This document shows, in pieces, positions 60,301 through 64,000 of a DNA stretch of 64,000 bases. How positions within the stretch are numbered: the first letter of the stretch is position 1; each line of letters opens with the position of its first letter. The translations under genes were made by a program, and so were the position numbers. The notes below the pieces were generated by a model. The model did not search any database. It worked only from the letters and a program-made list of their open reading frames with translations, and was not told the origin of the DNA. Source of the stretch: Trichobilharzia regenti (Eukaryota > Platyhelminthes > Trematoda > Strigeidida > Schistosomatidae); NCBI GenBank assembly GCA_944472135.2, contig OX235264.1, positions 89,352,319 through 89,416,318 of the forward strand, written 5' to 3'.

Positions 60301-61366
60301 AAGTTAACAACAGTGGTAATAATGGGCAGAGGTTAAATGGAGTGGAGTGGGAGAAGAAAGTAATGAAATTAAGAAACAAGAATTATTACGTATTTACTGT
60401 TAAGATAGACCTGGTTCGTTTACGATTTAATGACTGAACGAACTTCTTCTGTATGCAAAGTTTATGATTTAACATGTGAATCGCCATTGCTTCTGTGGTT
60501 TGGAGAAGTTTGATTCGTACTACTTTATTGAGATTTCTACATATTCTGTAGACGACTTTGAAGATCCTTTGTGGGTTAACTTGGTGTCCAGCTTTGATCA
60601 GGTGTTCCAGGATAGAGCTGAGTCGAGGGGATCTTTTTTCTCCTTTATAAAACCATGAGAGTAAGTGTTCGATGATAAGTTTGGATAGTAAACTCTGGAC
60701 GCGGCTGATATACCTACAGGAACAGGTGAATTGGTAGATGCACACTGATGAGGCCAACAATGGTCACTGGTTTCGTAGAGAAAGTTATTCGAAGTTCAGC
60801 CACGAAGAGGGTTTTCTTTAGTGAGCGGGACAGGCAGTTTCTCAGTATTTCTGCTGATAAATTTCCATTGAATTGTAGATTCAAGTAGAGAGGTTTTTGG
60901 GGGGAGAAATTATTAAATTTAGTTCGTCATCTTCTCTACATGTTTCAAAAGAAGAGTAGACATTCTTATTCATGGGAGTCGTATCTTTTTCTAACCATTG
61001 ACAGATTCCTGTTAAACCACTTGTATTACTTCTACTTCATTGCACAAGTCCTACTGACAATTACAATTATCTCTTAATACAAAAGAAATTATTTTTGAAA
61101 GTCTAATTTCTAAATTGTATTCTCTTTATTAACAGACAATTGCGCAATCTTTTCTATTGGCAGCGGTTTCGTGTACCTATTCAACGTATAATGTTTTGAC
61201 AGCAGTTGGAATAACATTTATGATTTGTCTATGTGCTACTGTATTCGCTCGTACAACCAGTATTGATTTTACTAAATGCTGGATTGTTCTCTTCATGCTA
61301 TTAATTGCACTCGTATTTATGGGTATAGCAAGCATGTTTGTTTATATGTATTACGGTAGAAATAGT
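35039..61366 (+). CDS. LFG: Lifeguard/TMBIM (Bax-inhibitor-1 family) membrane protein, partial
   Basis: Exons 35039-35158, 35244-35312, 37222-37245, 39480-39550, 44242-44306, 49832-49885, 54875-54965 and 61136-61366 all have GT-AG borders and their phases (1,1,1,0,2,2,0,0) agree, giving 725 nt. Lifeguard proteins (GRINA/FAIM2 type) sit in Golgi, ER or plasma membranes and damp Fas- and calcium-driven apoptosis. Evidence: a Pro/Gln/Tyr/Gly-rich cytosolic N-terminus; the family junction [19 protein letters not shown] leading into TM1; WVTKNPF before TM2; [10 protein letters not shown] between TM2 and TM3; [13 protein letters not shown] in TM4; then [17 protein letters not shown]. Five or so membrane segments are covered. 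The start codon and the last two segments with their conserved acidic residues are missing; the 3' end lies beyond the window. Introns of 2-6 kb are packed with transposons on both strands. Confidence 0.92.
35652..35937. mobile_element. Short fold-back element, PLE terminal-repeat remnant
   Basis: Arms 35652-35694 and 35895-35937 are reverse complements of each other with few mismatches (TGTTCTCTGAGCTGG / CCAGCTCAGAGAACA). The same terminal words bound the PLE at 56654-59130. The interior is only 200 bp and codes for nothing, so this is an internally deleted, MITE-like derivative. It keeps a hammerhead-like segment (35698-35732, minus strand). Lies in Lifeguard intron 2. Confidence 0.7.
36690..37120 (+). 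mobile_element. tRNA-headed SINE type B with repeated tail
   Basis: A box TGAATAGCTCAGTGGTAAC (36815) and B box GATTCGAATCT (36862) head the element; then come GACGAGTGCCAACTAGCACG and the 3' tail CATTGCAAACCTGACTG. The roughly 88-bp tail occurs twice as a direct repeat, at 36692-36780 before the head and at 37031-37120 after the body. The first is therefore the tail of an older tandem copy. Confidence 0.75.
37246..38559. other. Lifeguard intron, no feature seen
   Basis: AT-rich intron sequence after the 24-nt microexon. No coding signal or recognised repeat. Confidence 0.35.
38560..39240 (-). mobile_element. Penelope-like element 3' part with GIY-YIG remnant
   Basis: The minus frame 39209-38982 reads [19 protein letters not shown], then [18 protein letters not shown], homologous to 28347-28500. 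A frame break follows, and the tail (38560-38900) parallels the 27780-28070 tail (AATGAGTTGTG, CATACATAACTCTGG). YIG is present and the downstream helix is lost. Lies in a Lifeguard intron, antisense. Confidence 0.7.
39551..40639. other. Lifeguard intron, no feature seen
   Basis: Plain AT-rich intron sequence; nothing recognised. Confidence 0.35.
40640..40870 (+). mobile_element. SINE type B, diverged copy
   Basis: Follows the type B order: GACTGGTGAATAGCTTAGTAG (A box region), AAGAATCTCGGACGGGATAC, GCGCAAAACCTATGTCC (compare GCACGAAACCTAGGTCC), and CACCTAACATCAA as TTACCTAACATTAA. Strongly diverged, so old. Confidence 0.6.
41100..41475 (-). mobile_element. Possible old LINE remnant
   Basis: Segment 41290-41475 follows the antisense order of RTE RT (AACGATGCTAGCGAGCGAAAG, GATGTCACCTGTCGATAGTGA, TGTTCATCTTTATCCCTGTCT), comparable to the strand pattern at 23100-23250 and 48990-49050. 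The similarity is weak and no frame is open. Confidence 0.25.
42050..42195 (-). mobile_element. SINE type A, copy 4 (fragment)
   Basis: The reverse complement carries AACCAGAAGGTCCTGG, then TGGATGCGTACTGCTGAGGAG, an altered hammerhead segment (CCAAAACCAGGACGAGATGG) and the tail TTTCTCAATGTTTCCC. The B box is deleted. In its core, CUGAUGAG has become CTGAGGAG, so the core is close to, but not, intact. Confidence 0.6.
42569..43996 (-). CDS. Gag fused to coiled coil and integrase-like tail (475 aa), element 1
   Basis: Structural protein of the non-autonomous LTR element. Residues 1-180 match gypsy Gags of the K02A2.6 type ([43 protein letters not shown]). Residues 210-222 form a short Cys-Cys-His-Cys knuckle ([13 protein letters not shown]) and 229-242 a canonical CX2CX4HX4C knuckle ([14 protein letters not shown]). 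Residues about 294-335 are a heptad-rich coiled coil. Residues about 366-411 ([19 protein letters not shown], then [15 protein letters not shown]) resemble the GPY/F-type tail that ends gypsy integrases. The C-terminus is acidic, then basic. The start ATG overlaps the primer-binding site and the last codons run into the 3' LTR. The frame is uninterrupted. The integrase-tail reading is inference. Confidence 0.85.
   Translation of the reverse strand: MELNNLRKLPINGSPREITDYLECFDAWCISKNVQDDKIPAHFITAIGLDAYSLVKTLSFPDQPISLSYVNIRELLINHFHVTTFETRERAQFHKLVRAPNQRIRDFILQLQIQASKCNFGDQLHTQLRDRLIAGINIPKLEKELIQIPSCTFQTAITYEDVNNEYSAPTTSVSDVMLSKVENTSGHGKQSKLSSTGNRMQREIKNIKPCLSCGKLHLRSTCRFRGAKCYKCGKVGHIKTVCRSSNTYVAQHSYNSPKLSSKMESMCLSTFQNTQANPMKTSTTSSATQGSTVFKNEVAKLQCELSKTRKDLNEMREQLIKIEELLHMHRLCLLNAEHTSTRESPAKLFKSRILKKHLMSTTSNVHYYKGNNYRPSVGIILQKMGNRVVKILDIKDHSVHNRHLDKVTINEVGRSNYYFNDSANNPDFVDNSEIGPDNTDENNITESVRSKLLASKPRHRYKYARKHSTCGGCGD
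43993..44006 (-). other. Primer-binding site of element 1
   Basis: Minus-strand TGGCGTCGCGATGG starts 3 nt after the 5' LTR and begins with TGG, the complement of a tRNA CCA end. It contains the gag start ATG. The same 14 bases occur at 63275-63288 in element 2. The donor tRNA was not identified. Confidence 0.6.
44307..44989. other. Lifeguard intron, no feature seen
   Basis: AT-rich intron sequence between the TM1 exon and a SINE; nothing recognised. Confidence 0.35.
44990..45186 (-). mobile_element. SINE type C, joined to the H2A pseudogene
   Basis: The reverse complement starts GCGTCGGTGGCACAGCGACT with B box GGTTCGATCC and GTCGGCGCA, then the body TCGGCCTGCCACATTCGGGC and TAGAATCAAGC. 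It matches 32294-32470. Its first base is 7 nt after the last base of the histone stem-loop at 45194. Confidence 0.75.
45194..45209 (-). promoter_or_regulatory. Histone mRNA 3' stem-loop
   Basis: The minus strand reads GGCCCTTTTTAGGGTC followed by ACCC. It has the consensus 6-bp stem and 4-nt loop bound by SLBP in replication-dependent histone mRNAs, with one G-U pair. No purine-rich histone downstream element follows; a SINE starts there instead. Confidence 0.85.
45552..45985. mobile_element. 434-bp insertion with 12-bp target duplication inside H2A
   Basis: GACCAACCGGAA occurs at 45540-45551 and again at 45986-45997, exactly where the H2A reading FPVGRI is split. The insert is GC-richer than its surroundings, has no open coding frame, no poly(A) and no terminal inverted repeats. 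Part of it (around 45850-45895) resembles 16085-16150. The duplication length fits a LINE-type insertion; the insert could be LINE 5' sequence or a SINE of unknown family. Confidence 0.8.
46135..46480 (-). mobile_element. LINE 3' tail, old copy
   Basis: Matches 12385-12720 and 50310-50650 in diverged form: ACAGAACTTTACACA, AGTTGCCACATTTCATGTAGC, TTGAGCCATATTTCCAG, CCTCAACCTGGAAGTCTA. Only the last codons and 3' UTR of the LINE remain. Confidence 0.65.
46481..48348. other. Lifeguard intron, no gene seen
   Basis: AT-rich intron sequence. A short ATT run lies at 47683-47705. A 71-codon frame at 46944-47159 has no family signature. Confidence 0.35.
48349..49050 (-). mobile_element. 5'-truncated RTE LINE, copy 3
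   Basis: The minus strand reads [37 protein letters not shown] and the HILAEEAAG end with several frame breaks. The + strand begins with ATTATTATTATT, the complement of the (AAT)n tail also seen at 21686. It is homologous to 21050-21700. Only the last 700 bp are present. Confidence 0.8.
49051..49831. other. Lifeguard intron, no feature seen
   Basis: AT-rich sequence before the TM1-TM2 loop exon; nothing recognised. Confidence 0.35.
49985..50165 (-). mobile_element. SINE type A, copy 5, with hammerhead remnant
   Basis: The reverse complement shows GGTCCCAGTGGCTTATTGG, CGGAACGTCCTAGGTTCGAA, TGGGTGCATACTGTCGATGAG, TCCCAAACTAGAATGAAAT and TTTTCAATATTTCTC. GATGAG and GAAA are retained, but the first core bases and stem II are altered. 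Confidence 0.7.
50295..51300 (-). mobile_element. 5'-truncated LINE in Lifeguard intron (RT C-terminus)
   Basis: The same LINE family as 12370-13525: frames 51354-51082 and 51043-50486 read [53 protein letters not shown] and WRRCIHSL. It shares with that copy the same 4-bp frame-breaking insertion. It is truncated at about 51296, inside the segment just after the catalytic box. A short GTCT run (50300-50313 on +) borders the 3' end. Confidence 0.8.
51301..52004. other. Lifeguard intron, no feature seen
   Basis: AT-rich intron sequence; nothing recognised. Confidence 0.35.
52005..52130. repeat. 126-bp fold-back (53-nt arms)
   Basis: 52005-52057 and 52078-52130 are reverse complements at about 49 of 53 positions around a 20-nt loop (AAAGTATAATTATATTTCAA ... 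TTGAAATATAATTATACTTT). It may be a small MITE or an RNA hairpin. No target duplication was identified. Confidence 0.8.
52131..52699. other. Lifeguard intron, no feature seen
   Basis: AT-rich intron sequence; nothing recognised. Confidence 0.35.
52700..53560 (-). mobile_element. Penelope-like element fragment (second lineage)
   Basis: The minus strand from 53545 reads [17 protein letters not shown], then VGWRYVDDT (RT catalytic YVDD), then [20 protein letters not shown] and [18 protein letters not shown]. After a gap it gives [16 protein letters not shown]. This is the PLE order of RT palm, thumb and linker. GIY-YIG is not recognisable. The lineage resembles 24110-25010 more than the 28-kb family. 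Confidence 0.7.
53561..54064. other. Lifeguard intron, no feature seen
   Basis: AT-rich intron sequence with no recognised repeat. Confidence 0.3.
54065..54130 (-). mobile_element. SINE type B fragment
   Basis: GGAGGCAATTGGTACGCAG and ACCAAGGTTTCGTGCT are the reverse complement of the type B body (CTAGCACGAAACCTAGGTCC region). A TA microsatellite follows at 54274-54304. Confidence 0.55.
54590..54730 (-). mobile_element. SINE type A, copy 6 (decayed)
   Basis: AGTTATTTTGTCCTGTCTTG, AACAGTGCACACCCATGACT and CAGGAACTTCGGTCTACAGG follow the antisense type A order. The B box is barely visible. Confidence 0.5.
54966..55599. other. Lifeguard intron, no feature seen
   Basis: AT-rich intron sequence; nothing recognised. 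Confidence 0.3.
55600..55830 (-). mobile_element. SINE type B copy with internal fold-back
   Basis: 55655-55690 is the reverse complement of the type B tail (CAGTCAGGTTTGCAATGTGG). Arms 55709-55732 and 55781-55804 (ATGGTTGGAGGCAATCGG / CCAATTGCCTCCAACCAT) form a 24-bp hairpin around AACTAGCACAAAACCTA, which is in the opposite orientation. A head-to-head join of two truncated copies explains this. Confidence 0.6.
55831..56653. other. Lifeguard intron, no feature seen
   Basis: AT-rich intron sequence; nothing recognised. Confidence 0.3.
56654..59130 (-). mobile_element. Penelope-like element with inverted terminal repeats, most complete copy
   Basis: Inverted repeats of about 138 bp (56654-56792 and 58993-59130) enclose RT and GIY-YIG in one minus-strand order. 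Each repeat includes a hammerhead-like segment (56699-56733 and 59052-59086). The coding part is broken only by a few stops and shifts. The same terminal words bound the short element at 35652-35937. Confidence 0.85.
57018..58940 (-). pseudogene. PLE reverse transcriptase plus GIY-YIG nuclease
   Basis: Frames 58940-58266, 58121-57804, 57698-57303 and 57275-57018 form one broken polyprotein. Visible in order: [20 protein letters not shown] (conserved PLE N-terminal block), [13 protein letters not shown] (RT motif A), [28 protein letters not shown] (YVDD, about 57730-57765), [24 protein letters not shown], and [16 protein letters not shown] with EHKSAV (GIY-YIG: YIG present). A single TGA separates motif B from YVDD in the same frame, so RT decay is slight. 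A frame break lies between 58266 and 58121. It copies telomere- or nick-primed RNA in related elements; here it is inactive. Confidence 0.85.
59131..59699. other. Lifeguard intron, no feature seen
   Basis: AT-rich intron sequence between two PLE copies; nothing recognised. Confidence 0.3.
59700..60990 (-). mobile_element. Penelope-like element 3' part with GIY-YIG remnant
   Basis: The minus strand at 60820-60770 reads [16 protein letters not shown] in broken frame, then 60760-60386 gives [40 protein letters not shown] and [15 protein letters not shown] is altered to YIS. The tail down to 59700 keeps CGTTCAGCGAAGA-like words seen in other copies. RT is absent. Same family as 28347-28682, but more diverged. 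Confidence 0.65.
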
Positions 61367-61375
61367 GTAAGTTGA

Positions 61376-61657
61376 TGTTAATATTACACATATTTATTTA
61401 TAAAAATCTATTATTATAACAAATGTACATAGAAATATATATATATATATTATGTACTATTATTAAAATTATTATCCGACAAGGAAAGTTAACTACTGAA
61501 TGACTGAAAATTTCCCCGTCCATTGTTTCGGCTTCATATCAGACATTTTGTTGTTTTTGAAAATTTTATTCTTCTACATTCCCAGTGGAACGTGAGGCTT
61601 CAAGCTAGAGCTAAAAGTTTCGGTAGCAGTGATGTTTTAATTTTCCTAAAGGATGGG
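61376..61657. other. Intron start and repeat interrupted by element 2
   Basis: The Lifeguard intron continues from 61367. 61585-61657 (GCTTCAAGCTAGAGCTAAAA, TTTCGGTAGCAGTG) is a repeat that resumes after 63490 and is homologous to 31385-31500. Confidence 0.5.
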
Positions 61658-63485
61658 TGTAGTAATTTATTGTAATTGAAGTATTAGTATTTCGATCTGA
61701 CGGAATTATAAGAATCTAAACAAAACCCAGAGAGGGCAGCAATCAGGAATTTGTATTTAGCGGAATTAGAATGCAATTCATATAAGAAACATATCAACAG
61801 TCAACAGTAAGTATTTAAACAATACAGAGATAGAAATTGTCAATCACCACATCCGCCACACCTCGAATATCTCCTTGCGTATTTATAACGATGTCTCGGT
61901 TTGCTTGCAAGTAGCTTCGACCTAACTGATTCTGTGATATTATTTTCATCAGTATTATCTGGACCTATTTCTGAATTATCTACAAAATCAGGATTATTAG
62001 CGGAATCATTAAAATAATAATTGGAACGACCTACTTCATTTATTGTCACTTTGTCCAGGTGTCCGTTATGAACTGAGTGATCTTTGATGTCTAATATCTT
62101 CACCACTCGATTTCCCATTTTTTGTAGTATAATTCCAACAGAAGGTCTATAGTTATTACCTTTGTAATAATGTACATTAGAAGTCGTGGACATCAGATGC
62201 TTTTTGAGAATTCGAGATTTGAAAAGTTTTGCAGGACTTTCACGGGTACTTGTATGCTCTGCATTCACAGACGCAGTCTATGCATATGCAGTAATTCCTC
62301 AATTTTAATCAGTTGCTCTCTCATCTCATTCAGTTTTTTCCGTGTTTTCGACAGTTCACATTGTAACTCGGCTACCTCATTTTTGAAAACAGTTGACGCT
62401 TGAGTTGCTGAACTTGTAGTGGAGGTTTTCATTGGATTAGCTTGAGTATTTTGAAAGGTTGAAAGACACATTGACTCCATTTTACTAGACAGCTTGGGAG
62501 AATTATAAGAATGTTGAGCAACATAAGTATTCGAACTTCTGCAAACCGTCTTGATGTGTCCAACTTTACCACATTTATAGCACTTAGCACTCCGAAAACG
62601 GCAAGTGCTTCGTAGATGTAACTTTCCACAGGATAAACACGGTTTAATGTTTTTGATCTCTGGCTGCATTCTATTACCTGTGGACGGCAGTTTGGATTTC
62701 TTTCCATGAACACTTGTATTTTCGACTTTGGACAGCATGACATCAGATACTGACGTAGTGGGAGCAGAGTATTCATTGTTGACATCTTCATATGTAATGC
62801 ATACATCTTTAGCAGTTTGAAAGGTACAAGAAGGAATCTGAATTAACTCTTTCTCTAACTTAGGAATGTTGATTCCAGCAATTAGACGATCACGTAGTTG
62901 TGTATGCAGCTGATCTCCAAAATTACACTTTGAGGCTTGAATTTGAAGTTGAAGAATAAATTCTCGAATCTTCTGGTTGGGAGAACGTACCAGTTTGTTG
63001 AAGTGAGCCCTCTCTCTGGTCTCAAAAGTAGTTACATGGAAGTGATCTATAAGAATTTCACGGAGCTTAGCATATGGCAGAGAAATGGGTTTATCTGGAA
63101 ACGCCAGATTCTTCACTAGGCTATATGCATCAAGCCCAATAGCAGTGATGAAATGAGCAGGTATTTTATCATCCCGAACATTCTTGGAAATGCACCACGC
63201 ATCAAAGCATTCCAAATAATCAGCAATCTCCCGCGGAGAACCATTAAGAGGAAATTTTCCCAGGTTACTTAGCTCCATCGCGACGCCAATTTGTAGTAAT
63301 TTATTGTACTTGAAGTATTAGTATTTCGATCTGACGGAATTATAAGAATCTAAACAAAACCCAGAGAGGGCAGCAATCAGGAATTTGTATTTAGCGGAAT
63401 TAGAATGCAATTCATATAAGAAACATATCAACAGTCAACAGTAAGTATTTAAACAATACAGAGATAGAAATTGTCAATCACCACA
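61658..63485 (-). mobile_element. Gag-only LTR retrotransposon, element 2
   Basis: Two 194-bp LTRs (61658-61851 and 63292-63485) differ at about one position. They are flanked by a perfect 5-bp target duplication, ATGGG (61653-61657 and 63486-63490). The inner structure equals element 1: primer-binding site, one minus-strand gag-type gene, no pol enzymes. The LTRs differ from those of element 1 at many positions, so this is an independent insertion and not a duplication of the locus. Confidence 0.92.
61840..63278 (-). pseudogene. Gag-integrase tail fusion of element 2, one frameshift
   Basis: Homologue of the 475-aa protein at 42569-43996. Frame 63278-62265 covers Gag, both zinc knuckles ([27 protein letters not shown]) and the coiled coil. 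Frame 62268-61840 covers the integrase-like tail and C-terminus. A one-base deletion near 62268-62275 separates them. It has four residues (KDVC) that element 1 lacks, from a 12-base indel. Apart from the frameshift all features are preserved. Confidence 0.85.
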
Positions 63486-63490
63486 ATGGG

Positions 63491-64000
63491 ATTGCTAGTC
63501 TTATGCCCAGCCTTCCCACTTTACATGACTTACTACGGGCTTAGAGAGGTTTAGGATTGCTTTACCAAAGAATCGAAATTTAGATCACATGACGGGTTGG
63601 GGAGTATTCTACCTCCGAACCATCGATACACATTTCTTAGTCTCCAGTTAACGACTATCCTGATTCCCAGAAATTAAAATTTCATGTTAGACGCTGAATA
63701 AATTAAAGTTTGGAAATTTACCTCAATGAATTCTAATATAGTACAAAGCATGACTGATGAAAATATGACTCAAGTTGTATACCATTGGGGATTTGTAAAG
63801 TTAGGGAAACATTTAAAGTCATTAATCATCTAAACAGTACTTCAGACAATCTCAAGGCTAAATGAACAGAGATAAACCTGAAAACCATCCAAGTCATAGT
63901 CTCTGAATCAGCTAAACAATTAATCAATAAAGAATTGCACCTATGAAGTATCTCATCTTCATTTCTGACTACAGACATTCTCAAGAATGAATTTAGGACA
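63491..64000. other. No gene seen
   Basis: The first part continues the repeat interrupted by element 2; the remainder is AT-rich. The missing last Lifeguard exons were not found before the window ends. Confidence 0.35.

Noticed and set aside
1..64000. A bacterial-type system, CRISPR array or operon
   Set aside because: No spaced direct-repeat array, no operon-like gene packing; introns, LINEs and SINEs show animal nuclear DNA.

Overview
This window looks like nuclear DNA of a parasitic flatworm, most likely a blood fluke (Schistosoma or a close relative). It is AT-rich, with short coding exons separated by very long introns. It is full of transposable elements whose combination matches schistosome genomes: RTE-like and CR1-like LINEs, BEL/Pao and gypsy LTR elements, Penelope-like elements (PLEs) with GIY-YIG nucleases, and tRNA-headed SINEs carrying hammerhead-ribozyme remnants. 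The species is inferred from these families; no taxonomic marker gene is present.

Two host genes are supported, both on the + strand. (1) A caprin-family RNA-binding protein (11154-17444) appears complete: four coding exons, all splice phases agree, 516 codons, one intron of only 31 nt, and a candidate poly(A) signal at 17503. (2) A Lifeguard/TMBIM (Bax-inhibitor-1 family) membrane protein is spread over more than 26 kb (35039-61366). Eight coding exons, including a 24-nt microexon, join in consistent phase. Its 5' start and its 3' end are not found in the window.

Layout. 1-10.9 kb is a scrambled cluster of LTR retrotransposons: four LTRs of one family in both orientations, BEL/Pao gag pieces, a large inverted repeat, a decayed gypsy (CsRn1-like) pol and a CR1-like LINE scrap. 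11.1-17.5 kb is the caprin gene with LINE copies in its long intron. 18.5-21.7 kb is a nearly full-length RTE-like LINE. 22.5-33.9 kb is intergenic and holds a second RTE copy, several PLEs, a 1.45-kb near-perfect palindrome and SINEs. 35.0-61.4 kb is the Lifeguard gene, whose introns hold PLEs, SINEs, LINEs, a histone H2A pseudogene and a young LTR element. A second copy of that LTR element lies at 61.7-63.5 kb.

The most interesting items are: two non-autonomous LTR retrotransposons (42387-44203 and 61658-63485) that code only for a Gag with two zinc knuckles, fused in frame to a coiled coil and to what looks like the C-terminal tail of an integrase; an H2A pseudogene that still has the histone mRNA 3' stem-loop and is joined, at about the place where mature histone mRNA ends, to the first base of a SINE, as expected of an RT template-switch chimera; the 1.45-kb PLE palindrome; and hammerhead-like cores in the terminal repeats of PLEs.
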